Positions 39,193 through 47,397 are shown, numbered from the stretch's first letter. The stretch: DNA of 64,000 bases from Neobittarella massiliensis (ex Bilen et al. 2018) (GCF_900289145.1 NZ_OKQO01000009.1:1-64000); one strand, 5' to 3'. Translations and numbers: made by a program. The notes: a model not told the origin generated them from the sequence alone.

Positions 39193-39849
39193 CTATCTCT
39201 GTGCCGGTCTGCTGTCCGGCTCGCGTTTTATCTCCGGCGCCGCCTGTCGGCGCTGTCTCATATTTTTGAGCAGCCGCACCGCCACAACAGCGGCGGTCAC
39301 TAGCAGTATAACAGGAAGTGCCCACAGGCGAAAGCCCAGTTTGAAAAAAAAGCCCTCTTCCGCAAAGTCCGGCTCCAGCTCCACCCGGCGGTAACGGGTG
39401 TCAAACACCGACGACACGAGCCCCAGCACCGGCCACAAAACAGCGTTTATCTGCCCGTACAGCACCGCCGTCCGGTCCGGCTCCTCAGCCCCTACCCGGG
39501 CATACAGCTCCACTCTGCGCAGGTGGATATGCCGGGTCAAAAAGCGCAGCCCGTGCAGCGTCGAGCCCAGCATGTCCAAAATAAAGCCCAGGTCCATCTT
39601 TTTTTTGCCGCCGTCCCCGCCGCGGCCGCCCTTCTTCCCGGCAGCGGCCGCCAGCTCGTCCTCCTCGAGCTCCTCGGCCTCTTTGGCCTCCTTGCCCGGG
39701 TAGAGGGGAAAGCGCAAAAACAGGTAGTGCAGCTCTACCTGCTGGCTGTCCGGGTCGGCCTGCACCCGCACCTGCAGAGGGATGAGCAGCGCCGCTACCA
39801 GCAGTATGAGCAGGCCCAGCAGCACATAACCCAAAATGCGAAAAAACAT
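39193..39849 (-). CDS. DUF2953 (YtfI-like) membrane protein
   Basis: A 218-residue protein with an N-terminal membrane helix (3-24, FRILGYVLLGLLILLVAALLI), a strand-rich region (VRVQADPDSQQVELHYLFLRFPLYP), an acidic and Gly/Lys-rich insert (about 53-85) and the DUF2953 core (about 88-165: HGLRFLTRHIHLRRVELYARVGAEEPDRTAVLYGQINAVLWP). A second membrane helix is near 178-195 (WALPVILLVTAAVVAVRLL). In Firmicutes this gene lies directly upstream of ytfJ, as here (15 bases), and may help sporulation. ATG 39849 follows GGGGAG. Confidence 0.9.
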   Translation of the reverse strand: MFFRILGYVLLGLLILLVAALLIPLQVRVQADPDSQQVELHYLFLRFPLYPGKEAKEAEELEEDELAAAAGKKGGRGGDGGKKKMDLGFILDMLGSTLHGLRFLTRHIHLRRVELYARVGAEEPDRTAVLYGQINAVLWPVLGLVSSVFDTRYRRVELEPDFAEEGFFFKLGFRLWALPVILLVTAAVVAVRLLKNMRQRRQAAPEIKREPDSRPAQR

Positions 39850-39903
39850 GCAGCCACTCCCCTCTCTGCTGGCGGTGCACCGCCTGGCGCCGTGCGTTTT
39901 TTT

Positions 39904-40470
39904 CTAGCTCTCGGTCTCCGGCTCTGCCGTCTCTGCCCCGTCGCCGTCCTCCGGCGGCAAAAAGTCGCGCACCGGCGGCAGCTGCTCGATCGACGACAGC
40001 CCAAAACAGCGCAAAAAGTTCTCGGTGGTCTTATAGGCGATGGGCCGCCCCGGCAGGTCCAGTCGGCTGTGCTCCTCCACCAGCCCCTTATCGCACAGGT
40101 TCGATACGATAGAGGACGAGTCGATGCCCCGCACCTGCTCAATAAACGAGCGGGTCACCGGCTGGTTGTAGGCGATGATGGCCAGCACCTCCATGGCCGC
40201 CTGCGACAGCGGCGTGTTGCGCCGCACCTCCAGCGCCTGGCGCACCTGCGGGGCAAACTGGTTTTTGGTGGCCAGCTGGTAACTGTCCTGCAATTTTAAA
40301 AGCACCGTGCCCCGGCCCGGCTTTTCGCACTCGTCGGCGATCATGGTCAGCACTCTCTGGATGGTGGGCAGCTCAATATCCAGCACCTCGGCCAGCCGCT
40401 TGGCCGCCACCGGTTCCCCGCTGGCAAACAGTATGGCCTCCACCGCGCCTTTTGCAAAATCTATGTCCAT
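39904..40470 (-). CDS. scpB: segregation and condensation protein B
   Basis: A 188-residue subunit of the Smc-ScpAB condensin. Two tandem winged helices: the first contains AVEAILFASGEPVAAKRLAEVLDIELPTIQRVLTMI and the second VRQALEVRRNTPLSQAAMEVLAIIAYNQPVTRSFIEQVRGIDSSSIVSNL, followed by GRPIAYKTTENFLRCFGLSSIEQLPP, the C-terminal signature. The last 20 residues are Glu- and Thr-rich. It begins three bases after scpA ends, with GGGGATAG upstream of ATG 40470. With ScpA it regulates the Smc ATPase in chromosome compaction. Confidence 0.96.
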   Translation of the reverse strand: MDIDFAKGAVEAILFASGEPVAAKRLAEVLDIELPTIQRVLTMIADECEKPGRGTVLLKLQDSYQLATKNQFAPQVRQALEVRRNTPLSQAAMEVLAIIAYNQPVTRSFIEQVRGIDSSSIVSNLCDKGLVEEHSRLDLPGRPIAYKTTENFLRCFGLSSIEQLPPVRDFLPPEDGDGAETAEPETES

Positions 40471-40473
40471 CGC

Positions 40474-41202
40474 CTATCCCCTCTCGGCCCGGCGGCCGGT
40501 CTTTTTCAGGGTGATCTCCCCCTCGTCGTCCAGCCTTATACGGCCGCCCTTTATCAGCTCCAGCAGCGCCAAAAAGGTGGCCACGTTCTCGGTCTTTTCG
40601 TACTTCTTCGAAAACAGCGCCTCATAGCGCAGCTTGGCCCCCACCTTCAGCCGCCGCAGCACGAACAAAATGCGCGACGAGACCGACACCACCCGCTTGG
40701 CCACAATGCCCGAAAAACTCTTTTTGGGCGGGGCCTGCCGCACCAGCAGCTTTCCCTTCAGCGCCGCCAAGGCCAACAGCAGCTGCTCGGTGTCGTGGCG
40801 GCGGGTGTAGGGCAGCACCCCCGGCGGGGCCGGCTGCGGCGCGCGCACAAACAGATCGCTTTCCCCGCCGCGGTCCCTCAGGTGGGCCGCTATCCGCCGG
40901 CACAGCTGGTACTCGATCAGCTGGCCCTGCAGCTCGGTCTTCAGCTGCTCCTTCTCCTCCTCGCGGCGGGGCAGCAGCATCACCGTCTTCATGTACACCA
41001 GCCGCGAAGCCATCTCTAAAAAGTCGCCGGTCAGGTCCATATCGATGCGCTGGGCGTCGTTCATATAGGCCATATACTGGTCTACCAGCTCGATGATATT
41101 GATGTCGTACAGGTCCAGTTTGTGTTTCGAGATCAGGTGCAAAAGCAGGTCCAGCGGCCCCTCAAACGCATTTTGCGGCAGTAAAAAGGTCAGCTCGCTC
41201 AT
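40474..41202 (-). CDS. scpA: segregation and condensation protein A
   Basis: A 242-residue kleisin of the bacterial condensin. The N-terminal signature (residues 9-60) is clear: LPQNAFEGPLDLLLHLISKHKLDLYDINIIELVDQYMAYM, then DLTGDFLEMASRLVYMKTVMLLP, which contacts the Smc neck. The C-terminal winged helix is at about 175-240 (TENVATFLALLELIKGGRIRLDDEGEITLKK), which binds the Smc head. The central part is basic and Pro-rich. Its ATG overlaps the stop of the M50 protease gene (ATGA). It is cotranscribed with scpB, as is usual. Confidence 0.96.
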   Translation of the reverse strand: MSELTFLLPQNAFEGPLDLLLHLISKHKLDLYDINIIELVDQYMAYMNDAQRIDMDLTGDFLEMASRLVYMKTVMLLPRREEEKEQLKTELQGQLIEYQLCRRIAAHLRDRGGESDLFVRAPQPAPPGVLPYTRRHDTEQLLLALAALKGKLLVRQAPPKKSFSGIVAKRVVSVSSRILFVLRRLKVGAKLRYEALFSKKYEKTENVATFLALLELIKGGRIRLDDEGEITLKKTGRRAERG

Positions 41203-41855
41203 AGCAGCCGCACCAATATATCCACATAGCCGGTCAAAAAGTCGAGCCCCCCGTAAAGCAGCCGCGACAGAAACGACAGCGGTGTGCTCAAAATGCCGGT
41301 GAACAGCAAAAAGAACACGGCCAGCATGATATAGCGCTCGTATTGCATGATGCGGTAATAGGTCTGCTGGGGCAGCACCAGCTGCAGGATCTTCGAGCCG
41401 TCCAGCGGCGGGATGGGCAGCAGGTTAAACACCGCCAGCGAGATATTCAGCAGGATCACCATCTGCAAAATGGCAAAAATGCCCCACACCGCCTGGGAGG
41501 AGCCGTAGCTCAAAAACAGCCCGGCGCCCAACTTGTAAAAGATCATAAAAATGTAGGCCAGCAAAATGTTCGAGGCCGGTCCGGCCAGGGCCGACAGGGC
41601 TGTGCCCACCCGCGGGTTCTTATAGCGGTAGGGGTTTATGGGCACCGGCTTGGCCCAGCCCACCCCGGCCACCAGAATGCACAGGCTGCCCATCAGGTCC
41701 AGGTGGGCAAAAGGGTTTAAAGTCAGCCGCCCCATGTTTTTGGCCGTGGGGTCGCCCAATTTGTCCGAGGCCCAGGCGTGGGCCGCCTCGTGCACCGGCA
41801 AAGCGGTAAACAGCACGATGACCTTGGTGAATAGACCGATGATAAAACTTGACAT
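41199..41855 (-). CDS. site-2 protease family membrane metalloprotease (M50)
   Basis: A 218-residue multi-pass zinc protease. The active-site helix reads LPVHEAAHAWASDKLGDPTAKNMGRLTLNPFAHLD with HEAAH as the HExxH site, and the second metal motif NLLPIPPLDGSKI (about residue 150) gives the Asp ligand. Five to six membrane helices are present (VIVLFTALP, LMGSLCILVAGVGWA, ILLAYIFMIFYKLGAG, FAILQMVILLNISLAVFNLLP, YIMLAVFFLLFTGIL). The group without PDZ domain is typical of clostridia and stands upstream of scpA. Its substrate is unknown. The ribosome binding site AGGAG is about 11 bases from ATG 41855. It opens the operon from the promoter at 41971-41999. Confidence 0.93.
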   Translation of the reverse strand: MSSFIIGLFTKVIVLFTALPVHEAAHAWASDKLGDPTAKNMGRLTLNPFAHLDLMGSLCILVAGVGWAKPVPINPYRYKNPRVGTALSALAGPASNILLAYIFMIFYKLGAGLFLSYGSSQAVWGIFAILQMVILLNISLAVFNLLPIPPLDGSKILQLVLPQQTYYRIMQYERYIMLAVFFLLFTGILSTPLSFLSRLLYGGLDFLTGYVDILVRLL

Positions 41856-41970
41856 AAGCAGGTATTCTCCTATACGATAAGGGCGGCGGCGCCCCCTGTT
41901 ATAGCGCGCTCTCAGTCGCAGTATGGGTCAAAATCGGCCCGCCAAACCGCGCGGGCCACACTTACTATAG

Positions 41971-41999
41971 AGTATAGCAATTTGGCGCCAAAAACACAA
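41971..41999 (-). promoter_or_regulatory. promoter of the protease-scpAB-ytfJ operon
   Basis: Minus strand TTGTGT (41999-41994), 17-base spacer, TATACT (41976-41971) with a TGC extension. Confidence 0.65.
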
Positions 42000-42073
42000 T
42001 ACCGCCCGCCGCCGGCCAGGTCACCCGCCGCCGGCCGCACGGGCGGTCCAGTATCAGAAAAAGGTGACTGTAT

Positions 42074-42613
42074 ATGCAGATACGCCCCCTGCTGCCGGGC
42101 GACGACCCGGCGGCGGTAAGCCGTGTGTACGAACAGAGCTGGCAAACAGCCTACCGCGGCATCATCCCCAGCGCCTATCTCGACGCCATCCCCTCCGGCA
42201 ACTGGTGCCGGGCAGTCACCGCCACCGACCGGCACACGCTGGTGCTCGTCAGCGACGGGCAGATCGTCGGCACCAGCGCCTACTGCGCCGCCCGCAGCGA
42301 GCAGATGGCCGGCTGGGGTGAAGTCATCAGCCTCTACCTGCTGCCGGGCTACTGCCGCCGGGGCCTGGGTACCGGCCTGCTCAGGGCGGCGGTGGCGGGC
42401 CTGGCGCAGCTGGGCTTTGCCGATGTCTACCTGTGGGTGCTGGCACAAAACCAGCCGGCGCGCCGTTTTTACCAAAAATTTGGTTTTGCCGACAGCGGCG
42501 CCTGGCAGCAGCAGTGCATCGGCGGCCGCTCACTGCGCGAGCTGATCTACACCTGTCACCTTCCCCCCAACAGCGCCAAACAGCCAAATGCAGGCCCCGC
42601 TGCCGGGCCCTGA
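42074..42613 (+). CDS. GNAT family N-acetyltransferase
   Basis: A 179-residue acetyltransferase. The N-terminus IRPLLPGDDPAAVSRVYEQSWQTAYRGIIPSAYL is typical of the clade that includes YuaI/PaiA-like proteins. The acetyl-CoA loop is YLLPGYCRRGLGTGLLRAAV (RRGLGTG, about residue 95) and VYLWVLAQNQPARRFYQKFGF marks the beta-5/alpha-4 region. Substrate unknown; small amines or peptides are possible. ATG 42074 follows AAGGTGA. It is divergent from the protease operon, with 200 bases between. The tail (about 160-179) is Pro- and Gly-rich. Confidence 0.93.
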   Translation: MQIRPLLPGDDPAAVSRVYEQSWQTAYRGIIPSAYLDAIPSGNWCRAVTATDRHTLVLVSDGQIVGTSAYCAARSEQMAGWGEVISLYLLPGYCRRGLGTGLLRAAVAGLAQLGFADVYLWVLAQNQPARRFYQKFGFADSGAWQQQCIGGRSLRELIYTCHLPPNSAKQPNAGPAAGP

Positions 42614-42679
42614 GCACCGCCCTCCAGCAGCCGCGATACCGGCCTCAGCGCCAAAAAGTGGGAAAAGATCAAAAAAAGG

Positions 42680-42708
42680 TTGCTTTTCCCTCCGCAATCT
42701 GATAGAAT
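42680..42708 (+). promoter_or_regulatory. sigma-A promoter of rpmB
   Basis: TTGCTT (42680-42685), 17-base spacer, TAGAAT (42703-42708). Confidence 0.75.
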
Positions 42709-42750
42709 ACATACGTTGACTAAAAATTTGTATTAAGGAGGTGCAGATAA

Positions 42751-42939
42751 ATGGCTAAATGTGATATCTGTGGGAAAGGTGTAACGTTCGGCATCAAGGT
42801 GTCCCACTCCCACAAACGTGCAAACCGCGCCTGGAAGCCCAACGTGCGCAAAGTAAAGGCGGTCGTTGACGGTACCCCTTGCCGGGTTAACGCCTGCACC
42901 CGTTGCCTGCGTTCCGGCAAAGTGACCCGCGCTATCTAA
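42751..42939 (+). CDS. rpmB: 50S ribosomal protein L28
   Basis: A 62-residue ribosomal protein. It starts MAKCDICGKGVTFGIKVSHSHKRANRAWKPNVRKV, with the first zinc pair CxxC and the conserved SHSHKRANRAWKPN, and ends ACTRCLRSGKV, the second CxxC. Keeping both pairs marks the zinc-binding (C+) form. ATG follows AAGGAGGTG. It stands alone with its own promoter and a strong terminator. Confidence 0.98.
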   Translation: MAKCDICGKGVTFGIKVSHSHKRANRAWKPNVRKVKAVVDGTPCRVNACTRCLRSGKVTRAI

Positions 42940-42954
42940 GCTGAAAAACGCTAA

Positions 42955-42987
42955 AAAAGGCCGAACATTTTGGTTCGGCCTTTTTTT
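42955..42987 (+). terminator. terminator of rpmB
   Basis: AAAAGGCCGAAC pairs with GTTCGGCCTTTT, ending in seven T. Confidence 0.95.
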
Positions 42988-43100
42988 GTTGCCCGCAATT
43001 TCCCGCCCCCAAGCCTCTCCCCCCCTCAACACTCTCAGCCCATCTTGCCTCTCTCGGCCCATCGGCCCGCCCCCCGCCGGGGCCGATCTGTCGACAGGGG

Positions 43101-43129
43101 TATAAAAATAGGGCAAAATGTGCTATAAT
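43101..43129 (+). promoter_or_regulatory. extended -10 promoter of the lipid kinase gene
   Basis: TGTGCTATAAT with TATAAT at 43124-43129; the -35 (TATAAA) is weak. Confidence 0.55.
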
Positions 43130-43203
43130 AGGGCTGTATTTACTGCTGTTTCACCACGTGTCCACCGGCAAATTCTCTCCGGTCTTACAGGTGTCTAATA
43201 GAT

Positions 43204-44103
43204 ATGAAGAAAAAATTGCTCCTCATGCTCAACCCCCACGCGGGCAAAGCCGAAGTGAAAAATAAACTTCTCGATATCGTAGATCTGTTTGTCAAAGCGG
43301 GCTACGACGTCACCGTGCGCCCCACCCAGCGCCGGCTCGAGATCCCCGATATCCTGCGCGACGAGGCGGCGCAGTTCGATCTGGTGGTCTGCTGCGGCGG
43401 CGACGGCACCCTCAACGAGACGATCTCCGGCCTCATGCAAAATGGGCAAAAGCGCACCATCGGCTACATCCCCACCGGCACCGTGAACGACTTTGCCACC
43501 AGCCTGCACCTCTCTAAAAACATGCTGGTCGCCGCCGAGACCATCATCAAAGGCTTTCCTTTCTCCTGCGATGTGGGCCAGTTCGGCGACCGCTACTTTT
43601 CTTATGTGGCCGCCTTTGGCGCCTTTACCGAGGTCTCGTACCAGACCCCGCAGGAATTTAAAAACTTTCTCGGCCGCACCGCCTATATCCTGGAGGGGGT
43701 CAAGCGTCTGGCCAACCTTGCCTCCTACCACGTTCGTTTCGACTACGATGACGAGGTCATCGAGGACGACTTTCTGCTGGGCCTCATCACCAACTCCTAC
43801 TCGGTGGGCGGCTTTCGCTTCATTTCACAAGACCGTATCTCCATGTGCGACGGCAAGATGGAGGTGCTGCTGGTCAAGACTCCGCACACGCTGTCCGAGC
43901 GCTTTGCCATCGTCAACGCTCTGCTGCACCAGCGCATCGACCCCGAAGTGATGTATTTCTTTAACGCCAGCAAGGTCAAGGTCCACACCCTGCACGAGAT
44001 CGCCTGGACCCTCGACGGCGAGTACGGCGGCTCCTGGACCGATGTCGAGGTCGCCAGCGTCAAACAGGCTGTCGACATTCTGGTCGATACCAAAGTCAAA
44101 TAG
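43204..44103 (+). CDS. diacylglycerol kinase-type lipid kinase (DagK/YegS family)
   Basis: A 299-residue lipid kinase. LLLMLNPHAGKAEVKNKLLDI opens the ATP-grasp-like N-domain; the nucleotide loop VVCCGGDGTLNETISGL (GGDGTLNE, about residue 64) and the motif GYIPTGTVNDFATSL (GTVNDFA) are diagnostic. The C-terminal beta-sandwich carries DVGQFGDRYFSYVAAFGAFTEV and later SQDRISMCDGKMEVLLVKTP. In Firmicutes this family phosphorylates diacylglycerol or undecaprenol, recycling head groups of lipoteichoic acid. The ribosome binding site is CAGGTG, ten bases upstream of ATG 43204. It is single and ends in a long terminator. Confidence 0.94.
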   Translation: MKKKLLLMLNPHAGKAEVKNKLLDIVDLFVKAGYDVTVRPTQRRLEIPDILRDEAAQFDLVVCCGGDGTLNETISGLMQNGQKRTIGYIPTGTVNDFATSLHLSKNMLVAAETIIKGFPFSCDVGQFGDRYFSYVAAFGAFTEVSYQTPQEFKNFLGRTAYILEGVKRLANLASYHVRFDYDDEVIEDDFLLGLITNSYSVGGFRFISQDRISMCDGKMEVLLVKTPHTLSERFAIVNALLHQRIDPEVMYFFNASKVKVHTLHEIAWTLDGEYGGSWTDVEVASVKQAVDILVDTKVK

Positions 44104-44126
44104 CGCCAAATAACGTTACCGCAGCC

Positions 44127-44185
44127 AAACAGCCGTTTTCGGCCCCCTATCTTGCTAAAATAGGGCCGAAAACGGCTGTTTTTAC
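44127..44185 (+). terminator. terminator of the lipid kinase gene
   Basis: A perfect 19-bp stem (44127-44145 with 44163-44181), then TTACAATTT. Confidence 0.9.
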
Positions 44186-44239
44186 AATTTATTCACATTT
44201 TCCAGTCGCTGGACGCGCCGCTTTTCTCACCGCTGCGCG

Positions 44240-45166
44240 CTACACTGCCGGCCGGCTGTCCAGCGCCCGTACCGGCAGCGCCTCTATGCAGCCCCGCTCG
44301 CCGGTGGGCGACAGCTGGATGCGCGGGCCCGCTGCCGGCGCCCACTGGTAGCCCATCGGCGCCGGGTCAAAGCGCTCGATATAGGCCCACAGCACCTGTA
44401 CCGCCTCGCAAAACTCGTCGTCTAAAAACGGCTCGCCGCGAAAGACCAGGTAATCGCAGGCTGGCAGATCGATCAGGCTAAAGCCCTCCGGCACTGGCCC
44501 GGCATAGTTGGCCGGCAATTCTACCGCCTGCACATAGCGCGAGGTCCCGGGCTCTATCAGGTGGTCGGGCAGCCACATGCCGGCCGGCTCGTACAGCGCC
44601 TCTTTCACACTGCACAGCACCGGCCACATGTCGCAGCCCACCTCCTGGCAATAGGTCATGTAATCCTCGGCCTGCTTGCCCCGGTACAGCATCAGCTTGC
44701 GCGCCGGGTGGGTGCTGGTGCTCACAAACACAGCACTGGGAAACTGTTTGGTATCCATACTGTTCTCACTCCTTTTTAACATGCGAAAGGCGTGGTACAC
44801 GCTGTCGGGCATAAACAGCTTGACCGGTGGCGCCGTGCGGCTGTATGTTGCCGGCGGCATGCCAAAGGTGCGGCAAAAGGCGCGGGTAAACCCCTCGTGC
44901 GTCTCAAAGTGGCTCTGCAGCGCCACCTCCAACACGCGGTCCTCCCCGTCGCGCAGCTTTAGCGCCGCCCCCGTCAGCCGCAACAGCCGAATATACTGGG
45001 CCGGGCTGTTGCCGGTCAGTTCCCGAAACACCTTGGCAGCGTGCCAGTTCGAGTACCCCGCCACATGGGCCAGTTGGGCCAGAGTAATATTTTGGTGCAG
45101 GTGCTCGGCAATATACTGCTGCATGCGCGCCACTGCGCGGGCTGTCTGCTCGTCGTGCACGGCCAT
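44240..45166 (-). CDS. AraC family regulator with GyrI-like effector domain
   Basis: A 308-residue regulator of the Rob/MarA-GyrI type. Residues 8-110 form the double HTH of AraC (YIAEHLHQNITLAQLAHVAGYSNWHAAKVFRELTGNSPAQYIRLLRLTGAALKL, then GFTRAFCRTFGMPPATY). The C-terminal half (about 165-300) is a GyrI-like small-molecule domain (LPANYAGPVPEGFSLIDLPACDYLVFRGEPF). These proteins respond to hydrophobic drugs or metabolites. Two start codons are possible: ATG 45166, where AAGG lies six bases upstream, and GTG 45160. A TGG-TATGAT extended -10 lies 17 bases above. It is single and its target is not in view. Confidence 0.9.
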   Translation of the reverse strand: MAVHDEQTARAVARMQQYIAEHLHQNITLAQLAHVAGYSNWHAAKVFRELTGNSPAQYIRLLRLTGAALKLRDGEDRVLEVALQSHFETHEGFTRAFCRTFGMPPATYSRTAPPVKLFMPDSVYHAFRMLKRSENSMDTKQFPSAVFVSTSTHPARKLMLYRGKQAEDYMTYCQEVGCDMWPVLCSVKEALYEPAGMWLPDHLIEPGTSRYVQAVELPANYAGPVPEGFSLIDLPACDYLVFRGEPFLDDEFCEAVQVLWAYIERFDPAPMGYQWAPAAGPRIQLSPTGERGCIEALPVRALDSRPAV

Positions 45167-45182
45167 CACCTTCCTTGCTCTC

Positions 45183-45188
45183 ATCATA
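45183..45188 (-). promoter_or_regulatory. extended -10 promoter of the AraC gene
   Basis: Minus strand TGGTATGAT; the -35 is not clear. Confidence 0.4.
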
Positions 45189-45960
45189 CCAGTCCCGGCT
45201 CTGTGCTGTCTTGACCGTTTTTGTGCAAGTGCCGTCCCCTGCTCAATCGCAGCGCCGATCCCCAAGCCACCGGTGTGTGGCTCCCCTGCCGTGGGCACCT
45301 TGTCGCGGGCCCATCATCGGCAGCGCGCCAGGTCCAGCTATATCAGGCAGCTTGTCTTCCTGGTCATCCTCTGCCACCACACGGCAAAATGCACCATCCC
45401 CAACGCTCTCTAAATATGCCAGAAGCAGGCCAAAAACATCGCTGCCGTTGTCCCTGCCCGCGTCCCGTATTTTTGTCTACAATGGTCTTTTACCGCCCTA
45501 CCTTTTGCCTACACGCGCCCGGCGATCGCCAAAAGGTCCTTCTGCAGCAACAGATATCCGCAAAAGTCCCAGACCTGCTGCCCCTGCTCCACCGGCAGCC
45601 CCACCACAGCTCCTGTCCGCTTATCTCACTAAAATTTGTCGCACCCGCGCAAACTGCCCCTCTGTCCCACCACTTTGCACCGGGCTATCTGTGCGGCGCT
45701 GCATCGCTGTGTGGCGCGGTGTAGCGCTTGCATAACGCTGAATGGCACTGGGCGGCCGTCGCCCCTCTGCCCCTCTGCCCCCTGACGCGAGCTTGAGCAG
45801 CGCGGCCGCAGCGCTCCGCCGATGAACAGAGCTTTCGCGCACCCGCCAGCACCTCGCCCAGCTCCGTCTTAACTCCGTTGGGAGCAGTTTTGCGCCTTTT
45901 ATCCTCACTATCTAAAGCGTTCACATCTGCACTCGGCCGACCCAGCCGGCACGCACCACA
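45189..45960. other. 770-base gap, no gene seen
   Basis: Both strands show frames without ribosome binding sites and with rare-codon or repetitive content (for example Ser/Arg/Ala-rich text). I found no promoter or RNA gene here. Confidence 0.4.
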
Positions 45961-45990
45961 TAAAAGAGGGGCAGCAGTGCTGCCCCTCTT
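45961..45990 (-). terminator. terminator of the pyridoxamine-oxidase-like gene
   Basis: Minus strand AAGAGGGGCAGCA pairs with TGCTGCCCCTCTT, then TTATG. Confidence 0.85.
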
Positions 45991-46005
45991 GATCATCATC
46001 CCGTC

Positions 46006-46404
46006 TTACAGCATGTCTTTGGGTGCGTCCTCTTCGTGGTACAGCTTGGCGGTGAGACCGTCCAGATAAAACACCACAAATTCTTTGCCCTCGGGCGAGC
46101 CATAGATCTCCGGCAGGCTCTCGTCCGCCTCAAACATGGCCTTTTTGGCGCCCATGTCGTCAGAGAACACCGCTTTGCCGCACAGGCGCAGCCAGTCGCC
46201 GTTTTCCTGCAGCGCGCAGATCTCCACTTTGGGGTAGGCTACCAGCTGGTCGTATACCGGCTTGTTGTTGCCGGTGCAAAACCAGATCTTGTCCTCGTAG
46301 GCCATAACCGAGCCAAAGGGCCGTACTCTGGCCTGGTCGCCGTCGCAGGTGGCCAGGTAAAAGGCGCCGCAATCCCTCATGATCTTCACTACATCTTGTA
46401 ACAT
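46006..46404 (-). CDS. pyridoxamine 5'-phosphate oxidase-like flavoprotein
   Basis: A 132-residue split-barrel flavoprotein. Family marks: MRDCGAFYLATCDGDQARVRPFGSVMAYEDKIWFCTGNNKPVYDQL in the N-half and WLRLCGKAVFSDDMGAKKAMFEADESLPEIYG in the C-half. This PPOx group in anaerobes is often labelled a nitroreductase or NimA-related protein, although the NimA His is not evident here. It binds FMN at the dimer interface; the substrate is unknown. ATG 46404 follows GGGAGG nine bases upstream, and the promoter is at 46444-46472. Single gene with its own terminator. Confidence 0.9.
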   Translation of the reverse strand: MLQDVVKIMRDCGAFYLATCDGDQARVRPFGSVMAYEDKIWFCTGNNKPVYDQLVAYPKVEICALQENGDWLRLCGKAVFSDDMGAKKAMFEADESLPEIYGSPEGKEFVVFYLDGLTAKLYHEEDAPKDML

Positions 46405-46443
46405 AAAAATACCTCCCAGTAAAATCGTTTTGGGTATACGTTT

Positions 46444-46472
46444 ATGTTACCGTTTACCGGCGCGCATTGCAA
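46444..46472 (-). promoter_or_regulatory. promoter of the pyridoxamine-oxidase-like gene
   Basis: Minus strand TTGCAA (46472-46467), 17-base spacer, TAACAT (46449-46444). Confidence 0.55.
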
Positions 46473-46499
46473 GCACCGACCTGCACAAAAGCACACGGT

Positions 46500-46880
46500 C
46501 TATTCTGTGTCCTTTTCCTTGGGCGGCGTTTTCGAAAACAGCTCTTTTATTCCCAGTATCAGCACCAGCACGGCAAAGGCTTTTCCCACCCATCTGGGGC
46601 TCAGCATACCGGCGATCCACACCCCCAAAAAGGCGCCGGCGATGCCAAAAGGCGCGCATTTTAGGGCAAACTTATAATCGATCATCTTGTTTTTCACGTG
46701 GATAAAGATGGATACCGCCGCGATGGGTAAAAAGAAGATGAGGTTTATGCCGCCGGCCTGCTTTTGGCCCATATCCAAAAACAGCGTCAGATAGAGGATC
46801 AAGATCCCACCGCCACCCAGGCCCAGCGCGCTCACAAAACCCGCTATCACACTGGCGACTACCGCGATCACCCAGCTCAT
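46500..46880 (-). CDS. TauE/SafE family transporter, second half-size subunit
   Basis: A 126-residue membrane protein with four helices (MSWVIAVVASVIAGFVSALGLGGGGILILYLTLFLDM, LIFFLPIAAVSIFIHV, FALKCAPFGIAGAFLGVWIAGML, WVGKAFAVLVLILGIKELF). The GLGGGGILILYL segment at about 20 is the TauE motif. It is about half the length of a normal TauE/SafE permease (about 240-260 residues). Its ATG overlaps the stop of the other half (ATGA), so both are made together and probably form one transporter. Substrates of the family include sulfite, sulfonates and other organic acids; none can be assigned. Confidence 0.9.
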   Translation of the reverse strand: MSWVIAVVASVIAGFVSALGLGGGGILILYLTLFLDMGQKQAGGINLIFFLPIAAVSIFIHVKNKMIDYKFALKCAPFGIAGAFLGVWIAGMLSPRWVGKAFAVLVLILGIKELFSKTPPKEKDTE

Positions 46881-47254
46881 CGCAGCAGCAGCCTTATGGC
46901 CGCATACACCATAAAGCCCCCAAAGATGCGCCGCAGCCACTGGCCGGGTATCTTTTTCATGTACAGCGCCCCGGCAATGGCCCCCGCAAAGCCGCCCGGC
47001 AAATAGACGAGCGCCTGAGAAAACTGTACCGTCCCGTTGATCATGTAGAGGATCGCGCTCACCAGCGAGATGGGCAGGATCACCGCCAGCGAGGTGGCGT
47101 GGGCCTTTTTCAGCTCGATGCCACTATACTTGAGCAGCGGTACCGCCGCGATACCGCCGCCGGCACCAAACAGGCCGTTGAGCACGCCGCACACCGCGCC
47201 GATGAGCGGCGGTATCCATTTTTTCTGGGCCGTCTGTCCGGTCTGTTCGCTCAC
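46877..47254 (-). CDS. TauE/SafE family transporter, first half-size subunit
   Basis: A 125-residue membrane protein with four helices and the same motif as its partner (GAVCGVLNGLFGAGGGIAAVPLLKYSGIELKKAHATSLAVILPISLVSAI, ALVYLPGGFAGAIAGALYM, RRIFGGFMVYAAIRLLL). GTG 47254 was chosen because GGGAGGGA lies seven bases upstream; GTG 47272 further up has no site. An inverted repeat (CACACTTACTC with GAGTTAGTGTG, 47268-47297) lies just in front. Its stop overlaps the start of the partner. Both halves are related to each other, as expected of an internally duplicated family split into two genes. Confidence 0.9.
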   Translation of the reverse strand: MSEQTGQTAQKKWIPPLIGAVCGVLNGLFGAGGGIAAVPLLKYSGIELKKAHATSLAVILPISLVSAILYMINGTVQFSQALVYLPGGFAGAIAGALYMKKIPGQWLRRIFGGFMVYAAIRLLLR

Positions 47255-47267
47255 TGGCGGTCCCTCC

Positions 47268-47298
47268 CTCACACTTACTCGTTTACAGAGTTAGTGTG
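47268..47298. promoter_or_regulatory. inverted repeat upstream of the TauE/SafE pair
   Basis: CACACTTACTC-N7-GAGTTAGTGTG (one mismatch), 14 bases before the chosen start. It may be an operator or an mRNA hairpin near the ribosome binding site. Confidence 0.35.
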
Positions 47299-47354
47299 GC
47301 GGTTTAACCTCTATTTATACGCGCTTGGCCGGCAGCACCCATTTTCGTCTTTAA

Positions 47355-47393
47355 ATAAAAAACGCCCACACCGCCTCATATGCAGCGTGAGCG
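47355..47393 (-). terminator. terminator of the DUF512-der-gpsA operon
   Basis: Minus strand CGCTCAC ... GTGGGCG with a long loop, then TTTTTTATTT, right after the HD-domain gene. Confidence 0.65.
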
Positions 47394-47397
47394 CCTT

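Noticed and set aside
45685-45999. 104-residue minus-strand frame upstream of the AraC region
   Set aside because: It begins inside the terminator hairpin of the neighbouring gene and has no RBS or recognisable domain.
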